Positions 9,678 through 17,957 of a stretch of 47,802 bases of DNA are shown in pieces (the first letter of the stretch is position 1; each line of letters begins with the position of its first letter). Location: contig JAUMWI010000007.1 in NCBI GenBank assembly GCA_030529725.1, positions 1 through 47,802 on the forward strand. Direction: 5' to 3'. The notes beneath the pieces are model-generated. The model was not told the DNA's origin. It ran no database searches and saw nothing but the letters and a program-made list of their open reading frames with translations. A program made the position numbers and the translations under genes. Source of the DNA: Eubacteriales bacterium (lineage in GTDB: Bacteria; Bacillota; Clostridia; Oscillospirales; Oscillospiraceae).

Positions 9678-9745
9678 ACAAGTTATCCTTAAATCTGCCT
9701 GCATTTGAGCGGCAAAAATTTGAAAAGTGCAGAATGATTAAAAGA

Positions 9746-9774
9746 ATTATGTCACAGATCAGCGTAAAGCGCAA
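9746..9774 (-). promoter_or_regulatory. Possible promoter of the GTPase-NYN gene
   Basis: On the minus strand TTGCGC (9774-9769) and CATAAT (9751-9746) are 17 bases apart, about 70 bases upstream of the start codon. The -35 box is weak. It is divergent from the hydrogenase promoter at 9863. Confidence 0.4.
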
Positions 9775-9862
9775 GGCACTTGTTTTGTGAAATTGCTGCA
9801 TGCTAGATCGCGGTCGGTTCGGTGGTTCCATCCGGAGGAAAAAGTTTAATAATTAACGATAC

Positions 9863-9891
9863 TTTACAAACATATAGATATCATCTATAAT
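9863..9891 (+). promoter_or_regulatory. Promoter of the hydrogenase operon
   Basis: TTTACA (9863-9868) and a perfect TATAAT (9886-9891) are separated by 17 bases. Transcription should begin near 9898, giving a leader of about 128 bases before the TTG start at 10026. An AT-rich imperfect palindrome, GTTTAATAATTAAC (9844-9857), sits directly upstream of the -35 and may bind a regulator; it only loosely resembles a Rex site. Confidence 0.75.
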
Positions 9892-10025
9892 AGAATGCAA
9901 GAAGATGGTGATGATCTCGCATTTTCGGCTTGGGGCTGTTTCCCTGCACGTTTCCGCTGCATTTGGGACGCGCCTGCAGGCACTTTATTTCAGCTTTAGA
10001 CGAAGCTCAGGAAAGGAAGATCACT

Positions 10026-11861
10026 TTGAGCAGACTGGACATCATGACGCCATCCCGTGCACAGACGGTCATTGACGGTTTGTACCGTGACGTAGAGCGC
10101 CGCATTGCCGCAAGCCCTCCGGGACTGTGTCCTGTTGACCTTGCGATGAATTTTTTGAATCTCTGCCATGCGCAGACCTGCGGAAAGTGTGTGCCCTGCC
10201 GCATTGGCCTGGGGCAGCTTTCGGCATTGATGGAATCCGTGCTGGACGGCACGGCAACCATGGAGACGCTTGCAATTATTGAGCGCACGGCGCGTGTGAT
10301 CGTTAACTCGGCAGACTGCGCCATCGGACGCGATGCAGCGCGTCTTGTCCTGGACGGACTGGCAGGTTTCCGCGATGACTATGAAGAACATATTATGCAC
10401 CATCGCTGCCTTGGCGGGATGCAGAATCCCGTTCCGTGTGTGGCGCTTTGCCCCGCAGGCGTGGATATTCCGGGCTATCTGGTACTGGTCAAATACGGTC
10501 GCTACGCCGATGCTGTAAGACTGATCCGCAAGGACAACCCCTTCCCCTCTGCGTGTGCCTATATCTGTGAGCACCCGTGCGAGGCACGCTGCCGCCGCAA
10601 TATGATCGATGACGCGGTGAATATTCGCGGATTGAAGCGCTATGCGGTCGATCATGCCGGCATTGTTCCGAACCATGCCTGCGCGGAAGCAACGGGAAAG
10701 ACGGTCGCTGTGATCGGCGGCGGCCCCGGCGGACTTTCCGCAGCGTATTATCTTGCGCTGATGGGGCACAAGGTAAGCGTCTACGAAAAGCGCAGGAAGC
10801 TCGGCGGTATGCTGCGCTACGGCATTCCGGCCTACCGTCTGCCGCGTGAAGTGCTGGATGAGGAAATCCGCTCGATCCTTTCGGTCGGCATTGAGGTGCA
10901 TACCGATGTGAATATCGGTGAAGAGATCACCTTTGACGAGCTGAAAAGTCAGTACGATGCGCTCTATATTGCCATTGGTGCGCACACCGATAAAAAGACC
11001 GGCATTGAGGGGGAAGACAGCGAAGGCGTTGTTTCCGCCGTTGAGCTTCTGCGAGAGATCGGTGACGACAACAAGCCGGACTTTACGGGAAAAGAGATCG
11101 TTGTGATCGGCGGTGGCAATGTTGCCATGGACGTCTGCCGCAGCTCGATCCGACTGGGTGCAAAGAAGGTCTCCTGTGTGTACCGCCGCCGCCAGTCGGA
11201 TATGACGGCGCTTCCCGAGGAAGTCGAGGGTGCGGTTGCCGAGGGCGTGGAGCTTGTGACGCTGGAAGCGCCTGTTCGCATTGAGACAGATGAAAAGAAT
11301 AAGGCGGTCGCTCTCTGGTCGCAGCCGCAGGTCATCGGCGAGATGGACTCCGCCGGCCGTCCGCGACCGAAGAAGGCGGATTGCGCGCAGCGCCGTATTG
11401 CGGCTGATGTGATCGTTGTTGCAATCGGACAGGGCATTGAGACGCACGGATTTGAGCAGAGCAAGATCTCCGTTAAGCGCGGTACGTTTGTTGCCCAGAC
11501 AAGCGGTCAGATCGGCGATATGGACGGCGTTTTTGCAGGCGGTGACTGTGTTACCGGCCCTGCTACCGTTATTCGTGCCATTGCAGCAGGTAAGGTTGCT
11601 GCAGCGAATATTGACGAATACCTCGGCTATCACCACGAGATCAATGTGGGTGTGGAAATTCCGACGCCGCGGCTGAATAACAAGCCGCCGCACGGACGCA
11701 TCAATACTACGGAACGCGAAGCATGCGAACGCAAACACGACTTTCAGTGTATCGAATGCGGCTTGACCGATGAGGAGGCGCACGAGGAAGCTTCCCGCTG
11801 CCTGCGCTGCGACCACTTCGGCTACGGCGTGTTCCGGGGAGGGAGGAAAGGCACATGGTAA
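10026..11861 (+). CDS. Hydrogenase-associated Fe-S/FAD/NAD(P) oxidoreductase (NuoF-type Fe-S domain plus GltD-like flavoprotein)
   Basis: 611 residues. Residues 1-120 are like the C-terminal [4Fe-4S] domain of NuoF/HydB (CGKCVPCRIG near 52, a further Cys near 97), but the FMN/NADH-binding part of NuoF is absent. Next comes a GltD-like region: CPAGVDIPGYLVLVKYGRY and CAYICEHPCEARCRR for Fe-S binding, an FAD motif GGGPGGLSAAYYLA (about 228) and an NAD(P) motif GGGNVAMDV (about 362). The C-terminus carries CIECGLTDEEAHEEASRCLRC. The TTG at 10026 is preferred because GGAAAGGAAG lies just upstream; the frame stays open further 5' without a ribosome site. It overlaps hydA by 7 bases, so it is probably the subunit linking HydA to NAD(P)(H). 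The exact cofactor, and whether it bifurcates electrons, cannot be told. Confidence 0.85.
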   Translation: MSRLDIMTPSRAQTVIDGLYRDVERRIAASPPGLCPVDLAMNFLNLCHAQTCGKCVPCRIGLGQLSALMESVLDGTATMETLAIIERTARVIVNSADCAIGRDAARLVLDGLAGFRDDYEEHIMHHRCLGGMQNPVPCVALCPAGVDIPGYLVLVKYGRYADAVRLIRKDNPFPSACAYICEHPCEARCRRNMIDDAVNIRGLKRYAVDHAGIVPNHACAEATGKTVAVIGGGPGGLSAAYYLALMGHKVSVYEKRRKLGGMLRYGIPAYRLPREVLDEEIRSILSVGIEVHTDVNIGEEITFDELKSQYDALYIAIGAHTDKKTGIEGEDSEGVVSAVELLREIGDDNKPDFTGKEIVVIGGGNVAMDVCRSSIRLGAKKVSCVYRRRQSDMTALPEEVEGAVAEGVELVTLEAPVRIETDEKNKAVALWSQPQVIGEMDSAGRPRPKKADCAQRRIAADVIVVAIGQGIETHGFEQSKISVKRGTFVAQTSGQIGDMDGVFAGGDCVTGPATVIRAIAAGKVAAANIDEYLGYHHEINVGVEIPTPRLNNKPPHGRINTTEREACERKHDFQCIECGLTDEEAHEEASRCLRCDHFGYGVFRGGRKGTW

Positions 11862-13594
11862 CACTGACCATTGATAAAAAACAGGTAACGGTGCCCGAAA
11901 ATGCCACCATTCTCGAGGCGGCGCGTTCCGCCAACATCAATATCCCTACGCTGTGCTACTTAAAGGATATCAACGAGATCGGCGCCTGCCGCCTTTGTGT
12001 GGTAGAGGTGGACGGTATGGAGCGGCTTGTTCCTGCCTGCGATAATGTCGTGGCAGACGGTATGGTCGTTCATACCAACAGTCCCAAGGTGCGTGAAGCG
12101 CGCCGCACCAACCTGCGCCTGATCCTTTCCCATCACGATGTTTCGTGTACGAACTGTACCCGCAGCGGCAACTGTGTGCTGCAGACGCTTGCCAACGACT
12201 TCAATATGCGCGGCACCCACTATCCCAAGAAGCTGCGCCATGAACCGATCAACTATACGGCGCCCCTGATCCGCGAGAATGACAAGTGCGTAATGTGTAT
12301 GCGCTGCATTCAGATTTGTGAAAAGGTGCAGTCGGTCAAGATCTGGGATCTGCTTGGCACGGGTTCGCGCAGCGTGGTCGAGGTTTCTCATAACCGCCAT
12401 ATTCAGGATACGGAATGCACCTACTGCGGACAGTGTATTACGCACTGTCCCACTGCCGCCCTGCGTGAGCGCGACGATACCGGCAAGGTTTACGATGCCA
12501 TTGACGATGCCGATAAGATTACGGTCGTGCAGGTTGCACCTGCCGTGCGTGCGGCCTGGGCGGAGCAGTTCGGCCTTTCTTCCGAGGAGGCAACGCCGGA
12601 GCGTATGGTTTCCGCCCTGCGCGAGGTCGGCTTCGACTATGTGTTCGATACCGACTTTGCAGCGGACCTTACCATCATGGAGGAGGGCAGTGAGTTCATC
12701 GAGCGTTTCACAAACAAAGCGGAGCATTCCTGGCCGATGTTTACCTCCTGCTGTCCCGGCTGGGTGCGCTTTCTCAAGTCACAGTACCCCGAGCTGACGG
12801 AGAATCTGTCCACGGCAAAGTCACCGCAGCAGATGTTCGGCGCAATTACGAAGAGCTATTTTGCCGAAAAAATCGGTGTCGATCCCAAAAAGCTGTTCGT
12901 CGTTTCGGTCATGCCCTGTGTCTCCAAAAAGAGCGAGTGTGCGCTGCCGACGATGAAGGATGCCTGCGGCGAGCCGGATGTGGATGTGAGCATCACCACG
13001 CGCGAGTTGAACATCATGATGCGCGCGAACCACATTGACCCGAGATTCCTTGAGGAGCAGAAGTTTGACAGTCCGCTCGGCGCATCTACCGGCGCAGCCG
13101 TTATTTTCGGTGCGACCGGCGGTGTGATGGATGCAGCGCTGCGCAGCGCCTATTATCTCATTACCGGCAGCAATCCCGATCCGGACACCTTTACCGCCGT
13201 GCGCGGTATGGACGGCTGGAAGGAAGCAGTGTTTTCCATTCCCGGTGCAGGCGATGTCCGTGTTGCGGTGGTAAGCGGTCTCGGCAACGCGCGAAAGCTT
13301 CTCGAGGCACTCAAACGCCGCGAGGTTGCCTACGACTTTGTGGAGGTCATGGCCTGTCCGGGCGGCTGCGCAGGCGGCGGCGGACAGCCGATTCACGAAG
13401 GCTGTGAGCTGGCTGAGCAGCGCGGTGGGGTGCTCTGGAGACTCGACAAAGGGGAAACGATCCGCTTTTCCCATGAAAATCCGGAGGTTGCGGCTCTGTA
13501 TAGGGACTTCCTCGGAAAACCGCTGGGTGAAAAGTCGCATCACCTGCTCCACACCGACCATACGGCATGGGAAATGCCCACGGCTGTCGAATGA
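11855..13594 (+). CDS. hydA: [FeFe] hydrogenase, group A, multi-cluster catalytic subunit
   Basis: 579 residues, modular like Clostridium hydrogenase I. An N-terminal [2Fe-2S] domain has Cys34, 45, 48 and 62. A His-Cys [4Fe-4S] site follows (HHDVSCTNCTRSGNC), then two ferredoxin clusters (CVMCMRCIQIC and CTYCGQCITHC). The H-cluster motifs are all intact: TSCCPGWV (Cys299/300), MPCVSKKSE (Cys355) and ACPGGCAGGGGQP (Cys501, Cys505). It reduces protons to H2 or oxidises H2 in the cytosol. The ATG overlaps the end of the flavoprotein gene by 7 bases with AGGGAGGAAAGG upstream, showing tight coupling. HydE, HydF and HydG maturases must be elsewhere. The call is very secure; only the physiological direction is uncertain. 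Confidence 0.97.
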   Translation: MVTLTIDKKQVTVPENATILEAARSANINIPTLCYLKDINEIGACRLCVVEVDGMERLVPACDNVVADGMVVHTNSPKVREARRTNLRLILSHHDVSCTNCTRSGNCVLQTLANDFNMRGTHYPKKLRHEPINYTAPLIRENDKCVMCMRCIQICEKVQSVKIWDLLGTGSRSVVEVSHNRHIQDTECTYCGQCITHCPTAALRERDDTGKVYDAIDDADKITVVQVAPAVRAAWAEQFGLSSEEATPERMVSALREVGFDYVFDTDFAADLTIMEEGSEFIERFTNKAEHSWPMFTSCCPGWVRFLKSQYPELTENLSTAKSPQQMFGAITKSYFAEKIGVDPKKLFVVSVMPCVSKKSECALPTMKDACGEPDVDVSITTRELNIMMRANHIDPRFLEEQKFDSPLGASTGAAVIFGATGGVMDAALRSAYYLITGSNPDPDTFTAVRGMDGWKEAVFSIPGAGDVRVAVVSGLGNARKLLEALKRREVAYDFVEVMACPGGCAGGGGQPIHEGCELAEQRGGVLWRLDKGETIRFSHENPEVAALYRDFLGKPLGEKSHHLLHTDHTAWEMPTAVE

Positions 13595-13613
13595 TGTAGT
13601 CAATGACTGCTTA

Positions 13614-13658
13614 GCAGCACCTGCAGCCGTTTCGGCTGCAGGTGCTGCAGTATTTTTC
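13614..13658 (+). terminator. Rho-independent terminator of the hydrogenase operon
   Basis: A perfect 16-bp stem (13614-13629 with 13633-13648) and tiny loop are followed by AGTATTTTTC. It lies 20 bases past the hydA stop. Confidence 0.93.
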
Positions 13659-13679
13659 AAACTGCTTGTGAATTCTCTG

Positions 13680-13708
13680 TTGACAAACGTAGCCAATCAT
13701 GTTATATT
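13680..13708 (+). promoter_or_regulatory. Promoter of the BlaI/BlaR-type operon
   Basis: TTGACA (13680-13685) and TATATT (13703-13708) are exactly 17 bases apart, 45 bases upstream of the repressor start. The -10 box lies inside the palindromic operator, so bound repressor would block RNA polymerase. Confidence 0.88.
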
Positions 13709-13736
13709 GTGTTTACAGAAGTAACCACAATATAAC
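13701..13736 (+). promoter_or_regulatory. Palindromic operator, probable autoregulatory BlaI/MecI-type site
   Basis: A 36-base near-perfect palindrome. The outer 11-bp arms GTTATATTGTG (13701-13711) and CACAATATAAC (13726-13736) match exactly, and the inner TTAC/GTAA (13713-13716 and 13721-13724) flank AGAA. There is one mismatch in 16 paired positions. It covers the -10 box and the expected transcription start. BlaI/MecI repressors bind dyads of this size in their own promoters. Confidence 0.82.
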
Positions 13737-13752
13737 GAAGGAGGACGGTGCA

Positions 13753-14133
13753 ATGGAGAGATATGATCTGACGAGCGCGGAATGGAACATCATGGAGTGC
13801 CTGTGGGAGCGTGCGCCGCAGACCGGGCGCGAGCTGACGGAGGCGATGGAAAAGCGCATCGGCTGGAGCCGCAGCACGACGCTGACGCTTCTTCGCCGTA
13901 TGGTCGGCAAGGGCGCGGTGCTGTGCGACACGGAGGGAACGAAGAACACGTTTTCGCCCGCCGTGCGCCGCGAGGACGCGGCACTTGCCGAGGCGGAGAC
14001 CTTTTTGAATCGCGTCTATCAGGGGAGCCTGAGCATGATGGTCAGTGCCATGACGCACAGGCAGGCGGTCTCCAAGGAAGAGCTTGATGAGCTGTATGAG
14101 CTGCTGCGGCAGATGGGGGAGGGCGCGAAATGA
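13753..14133 (+). CDS. BlaI/MecI/CopY-family transcriptional repressor
   Basis: 126 residues, the usual family length. The N-terminal winged helix reads LTSAEWNIMECLWERAP, GRELTEAMEKRIGWSRST and LTLLRRMVGKGAVLCD, followed by a C-terminal dimerisation part (LNRVYQGSLSMMVSAM, SKEELDELYELLRQM). The ATG at 13753 follows AAGGAGGA by seven bases; the frame is open further upstream, but that stretch lies in the promoter and operator. The adjacent M56 protease gene overlaps by 4 bases (ATGA). By family knowledge the protease, when it senses its signal, cleaves the repressor and frees the promoter. What is sensed need not be a beta-lactam. Confidence 0.93.
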   Translation: MERYDLTSAEWNIMECLWERAPQTGRELTEAMEKRIGWSRSTTLTLLRRMVGKGAVLCDTEGTKNTFSPAVRREDAALAEAETFLNRVYQGSLSMMVSAMTHRQAVSKEELDELYELLRQMGEGAK

Positions 14134-16310
14134 TGCAGTGGATCATTTCGTCCAGCGTGCTGATCGCGGTTGTGATCGCCCTCCGCTTTGCGCTGCGTGG
14201 GAAGATCAGCCTGCGGTTGCAGTATGCCCTGTGGCTGCCGGTGCTTGTCCGCCTGCTCATCCCGATGAGCTTCGGTACAAGCGATTTGAGCGTGATGAAC
14301 GCTGTGCCGGATCGCCTGCCAAGCATACAGCAGAGCGTGACGATCCCGACGGAAAACGTCGTGACACCCGCTGCGCCGTTTGTTCCAGCACAGGGTATCG
14401 ACGCGCCGCTGCCGTCTGACTTCATGCAGAATACGATCGTTACGGACACCGCACCGAAAATTGAGAAAACCGACTGGGCGGGCATCGCAAGAACCGTTTG
14501 GCTTACCGGCGCGGTGGTGTTGGGACTTACATTCCTCGCCTCGAACCTGCGCTTCGGCAGAAAGCTGCGCCGCTCACGCCGGAGCATCGCAGACACAGAC
14601 GCAAGACTGCCGGTGTATGAGAGCGCCGAGACGGAGACGCCGTGTCTGTTCGGCTTGCTGAAACCGAGTATCTACGTCACGCCCGACGCCTGCTCGGACG
14701 CGGACACGCTGCGTTACGCGCTTGCCCACGAGCAGACGCACTATCGCCACGGTGACCATCTTTGGGCGGTGCTGCGCGGCGTATGCCTTGCGCTGCACTG
14801 GTACAATCCGCTCGTATGGTGGGCGGCGGAGCTGAGCCGCCATGACGCGGAGCTCGCCTGTGACGAAGCGACCATTCACGCGCTCGGGGAAACGGAACGT
14901 GCCGCCTACGGCAGAACGCTCATCCGCATGACTTGCGAACAGCGCCCTGCGCTGCTCGTCACCGCCACCATGATGACCGACAGCGGCAAGGGGCTCCGTG
15001 AGCGCATCACGCTGCTTGTGAAGAAACCGAAAACCGCCGTCTGCACCGCTATCGCCGTGCTGCTCATCGCGTGTCTCTCCGTTGCCTGCACTTTTACGGG
15101 TGCACCGAAAACGTACACCGTCACGCAGGAATGGTTTGACGCGGGCTTCTCCGCTGAGGACGCACAGGTGTGCCTTGCCTTTCTCGACTGGGCGGAGGAC
15201 TTCGACATTGACGATGCAAACGCCGCCTCATGGCTGGCCGAAAGCGGCGCGGCAGATTTCAAGGCGTTTGACGGAAAACCGACTGAGATGGCGGCTGCGT
15301 TTGCTCAGGCTGTCAAAAGCATCCGCGCGGAGGAGCTTTCCCCACCGACAGACAGTTCCAACGAAGTCACCTATACATTATCTATCGCTGACCGACGTGA
15401 GGGCTTTGGCTTTTCGCTGAGCGAGAACTGGCAGGTCGCGCTGATCGCGCCCGCAGAGTACGAGGCAGACGGTGAGCCGTTCACCTATGGAAAACCGGTT
15501 GCCATGATCGACAATGCGGCGCTGGCGAATTTTCTGCGCGGGATGTTTCGTCTGACCGAGGAAGCATCCGCAACTGATTTTATCCAATGGTGCAGCCGAT
15601 TCCGGGACGAAAATGTGACAAATCTCTCGATCTCTGTCGATGGTGCAGCGGCACTGGGCTATACGGGCGAAACGCTCAAGTCCATGGCATCGGAGCTTAC
15701 GCCGCTCCTCCGTGCTCTGACGGCAGAGCAGCGGGTACAGTTGCCCGATGCGGACGCTTTTGACAGCGCGATCTGCCTCGTGATTGGAGACAACAAAGAC
15801 GAATATATGATTAACCTGTCAGCCGACGGGAATTACGCCAATACAATCCGTGTACTCGGCGCTCTCCGCGCTGACGAGGAAGGTAAATACTTCCGTCCGG
15901 AGGCGTACTATGACGCGCCGTGGATCGCGTCATGGATTCGCGCAAAGGCGATCCCGCTGCTGGAGGGTGATCTGCCGGAGGCCGTACTTCCCTTGGAGGA
16001 AGAAACCCATGAGGAGGACGGCGTCTCGCAAACCGTTATGAGCATCCGGGGAGAGTTTCCGGGCAGCACCCGATTGACCGTCGGCACGTTCGAGCTGCCG
16101 ACGGGAGCGGTGACCTTCTCCGGGGCGTGGTCGCCGTCCTACGCGTCTGTTTGCGCGATCGTCAAGCCGAGCAGCGGCGACGGCACGGTCGTCTATTTCA
16201 AACCGGGCGAAAGCGTCTCCCTTGGCTTCGAACGCAGCGGCAGCTACGATATTGTGCTGCTTGCGCCCAAGGAAGGGATCGATGGTACGGTGAGCGTCGA
16301 TATGCATTAG
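14130..16310 (+). CDS. BlaR1/MecR1-type M56 membrane metallopeptidase with a non-PBP C-terminal domain
   Basis: 726 residues. Helices near 4-20, 28-46 and 112-132 precede an M56 zinc-protease domain: HEQTHYRHGDH (His200, Glu201, His204) and ELACDEA (Cys244-Asp245-Glu246). After a fourth helix (AIAVLLIACLSVAC) the C-terminal 400 residues lie outside the membrane. In BlaR1 this region is a penicillin-binding sensor; here I see no clear SxxK/SxN/KTG set, and the sequence (VTQEWFDAGFSAEDAQVCL, FELPTGAVTFSGAWSP) is unfamiliar. The signal may therefore be something other than beta-lactams. It is coupled to the repressor gene by a 4-base overlap. In many Clostridia, M56 proteins carry varied extracellular domains of unknown ligand. 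Confidence 0.88.
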   Translation: MMQWIISSSVLIAVVIALRFALRGKISLRLQYALWLPVLVRLLIPMSFGTSDLSVMNAVPDRLPSIQQSVTIPTENVVTPAAPFVPAQGIDAPLPSDFMQNTIVTDTAPKIEKTDWAGIARTVWLTGAVVLGLTFLASNLRFGRKLRRSRRSIADTDARLPVYESAETETPCLFGLLKPSIYVTPDACSDADTLRYALAHEQTHYRHGDHLWAVLRGVCLALHWYNPLVWWAAELSRHDAELACDEATIHALGETERAAYGRTLIRMTCEQRPALLVTATMMTDSGKGLRERITLLVKKPKTAVCTAIAVLLIACLSVACTFTGAPKTYTVTQEWFDAGFSAEDAQVCLAFLDWAEDFDIDDANAASWLAESGAADFKAFDGKPTEMAAAFAQAVKSIRAEELSPPTDSSNEVTYTLSIADRREGFGFSLSENWQVALIAPAEYEADGEPFTYGKPVAMIDNAALANFLRGMFRLTEEASATDFIQWCSRFRDENVTNLSISVDGAAALGYTGETLKSMASELTPLLRALTAEQRVQLPDADAFDSAICLVIGDNKDEYMINLSADGNYANTIRVLGALRADEEGKYFRPEAYYDAPWIASWIRAKAIPLLEGDLPEAVLPLEEETHEEDGVSQTVMSIRGEFPGSTRLTVGTFELPTGAVTFSGAWSPSYASVCAIVKPSSGDGTVVYFKPGESVSLGFERSGSYDIVLLAPKEGIDGTVSVDMH

Positions 16311-16512
16311 CTGTAAGAACCGGTTAAGCCGATAGACAAGTGCTGAGAGGAAGTTTAAGCTCTTTTTATGTAACGACCGGCATGTAAACTTTAAGTTGCC
16401 AAAAAACATTGTGAAAAGTCAAAAGGCAACCGGAGCTTGCTGGACATTTTCGAGAAATTTGGTAATCTGTACATAGACAAAAAGCCAAAATCAAGAGAAA
16501 GGGAGACGCGAC

Positions 16513-17394
16513 ATGACAGACGAGATCAGAAACGAAGCGGAAAACACGATGGAGACCGCAGTCACGCCCGATGCCGCAATCTTGCCGGCACAGACCGAAC
16601 AGAACGATGCGCCTATTGCTGATTTGGCGGAGATTTCCCCAGTGGAAGCCGGACCCTCGCCGGAGGACATAGCGAAAGCTGCGTGGCTCAAAGAACACGC
16701 GCCGACGCTTGCCAAATGGCTGATGGTACTCTTCTGGCTGGGGGTTGCAAGCTTTGTCTGCAACGGGTTTGAGAACACGATCAAGCTGCCGAAGTATGTG
16801 CCGGTCACGGGACTGGTGCTTTCAGCTGCGACCTATCTTATTTCACTGCTCCAGATTCTTGCGGCATGGAAGCTGCAAAAAGCAGATCGGAAATTTCGCA
16901 TGCTTGCCCTCATTAACGCCGCGTCGACCGTTTTTCTGGCAATCACGCAGGTGACGCTGGGCGGGGCAGATCCGGCCGTGATTGCGGGGATTGTGAGTGA
17001 CCGGACGCAGAGAGCAGGTGTGCAGGCGCTTGTGGCCGTTCTGCTGGCACTGGCTCTCGGGCTTGCTGCCGTGGTGTACTACTTTGAAATGACCGCTTTT
17101 CATCATGTCACGCGATATGTGGATGAGGAACTTGCTGAAAAGTGGATCAAGCTGCGCGCATGGATGATTGGCTTGACTGCGGCAACCCTTGCTGCAATCC
17201 TTTTGGAAATTTTGATTGCAGGCAACCCCTTTGCGTATCTCAATGGCTGGGGGACAGTTATTTTGCTCTTGGCGGTGCCTTCCTCGCTCGGCATGCTGGC
17301 CTGCTCGGTTATCCTCATGGTGTACCTTTACCGGACGGCGAAGCTGTTCAAAACAACCGCACAAAATACGGACAGCGCAGAGAAAAAAGTGTGA
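16513..17394 (+). CDS. Polytopic membrane protein of unknown function
   Basis: 293 residues, not recognised. The first 60 residues are acidic, low in complexity and probably cytosolic (many Glu, Asp, Ala, Pro). Six hydrophobic segments follow, near 68-88, 96-120, 130-150, 165-190, 213-237 and 245-275. The tail is short and charged. The start ATG has AAAGGGAGA about nine bases upstream. A gap of 200 bases separates it from the M56 gene, so it may have its own promoter or be read through from the BlaI operon. The next gene starts 15 bases downstream, so those two are co-transcribed. No catalytic motif is visible. Confidence 0.75.
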   Translation: MTDEIRNEAENTMETAVTPDAAILPAQTEQNDAPIADLAEISPVEAGPSPEDIAKAAWLKEHAPTLAKWLMVLFWLGVASFVCNGFENTIKLPKYVPVTGLVLSAATYLISLLQILAAWKLQKADRKFRMLALINAASTVFLAITQVTLGGADPAVIAGIVSDRTQRAGVQALVAVLLALALGLAAVVYYFEMTAFHHVTRYVDEELAEKWIKLRAWMIGLTAATLAAILLEILIAGNPFAYLNGWGTVILLLAVPSSLGMLACSVILMVYLYRTAKLFKTTAQNTDSAEKKV

Positions 17395-17408
17395 GTGAGG
17401 AGCAGCCA

Positions 17409-17897
17409 ATGAAAATCGTCGAAAAAGCAGCGAAACAGATACTGATTCTCTGCAGCCTGCTGATCGTACTTTTCGTGGGCTTCATTCTTTCTCTTGTAAT
17501 ACATGAGCGTATGATTTCTCATGAGCTGTTGAATGCGCCTTTTGCACAGTGCGGTACCGCCTGGGAGTCGGAGGATGGCATCATTACGATGGTTGTCAGC
17601 GATGCACCGGCGGAAGAGCCTCTGAATTATTGCGATCCCGTCGATGGCTTGACCGTTTATGAGACGGAAACAAAGGTGCTGTATCAAGAGAAACGCCATC
17701 CTGCGCTTATTTCCGTTGACTATCAGCAGCAGAGATTCTTCTTTACCGTATATGCAAAAGAGATTTTGCCCGGGGATGTGCTTTTTACTGCAGACGGTCA
17801 TTATAAGATGAAGGACGAAAGCTTTACCCTTACAGACATTCGCTGTGATAATGACGATGTCTTCAGCAGTGATCCATTTGTCATTTTCAAAATGTGA
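17409..17897 (+). CDS. Single-pass membrane protein of unknown function
   Basis: 162 residues. One N-terminal hydrophobic segment (ILILCSLLIVLFVGFILSLV, about residues 11-30) anchors a soluble domain of about 130 residues, probably outside the cell, with no motif I recognise. The ATG at 17409 is preceded by GTGAGGAG at suitable spacing; the frame is open for 267 bases further 5', but that overlaps the preceding gene. It lies 15 bases after the polytopic membrane gene and 60 bases before the lipoprotein gene, suggesting a three-gene unit. Confidence 0.7.
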   Translation: MKIVEKAAKQILILCSLLIVLFVGFILSLVIHERMISHELLNAPFAQCGTAWESEDGIITMVVSDAPAEEPLNYCDPVDGLTVYETETKVLYQEKRHPALISVDYQQQRFFFTVYAKEILPGDVLFTADGHYKMKDESFTLTDIRCDNDDVFSSDPFVIFKM

Positions 17898-17957
17898 TAA
17901 AACGGAAAAAAAGTGAACGATGCTTGGAAAATCAAAATCTCTCGAAGGAGTAGTGGT

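Noticed and set aside
9844..9857. Possible Rex operator before the hydrogenase promoter
   Set aside because: GTTTAATAATTAAC is palindromic in part but does not fit the TTGTTAA-N4-TTAACAA pattern; kept only as a note in the promoter entry.
9996..11864. A 622-codon minus-strand frame
   Set aside because: Antisense to the hydrogenase flavoprotein gene; no motif and no ribosome site.
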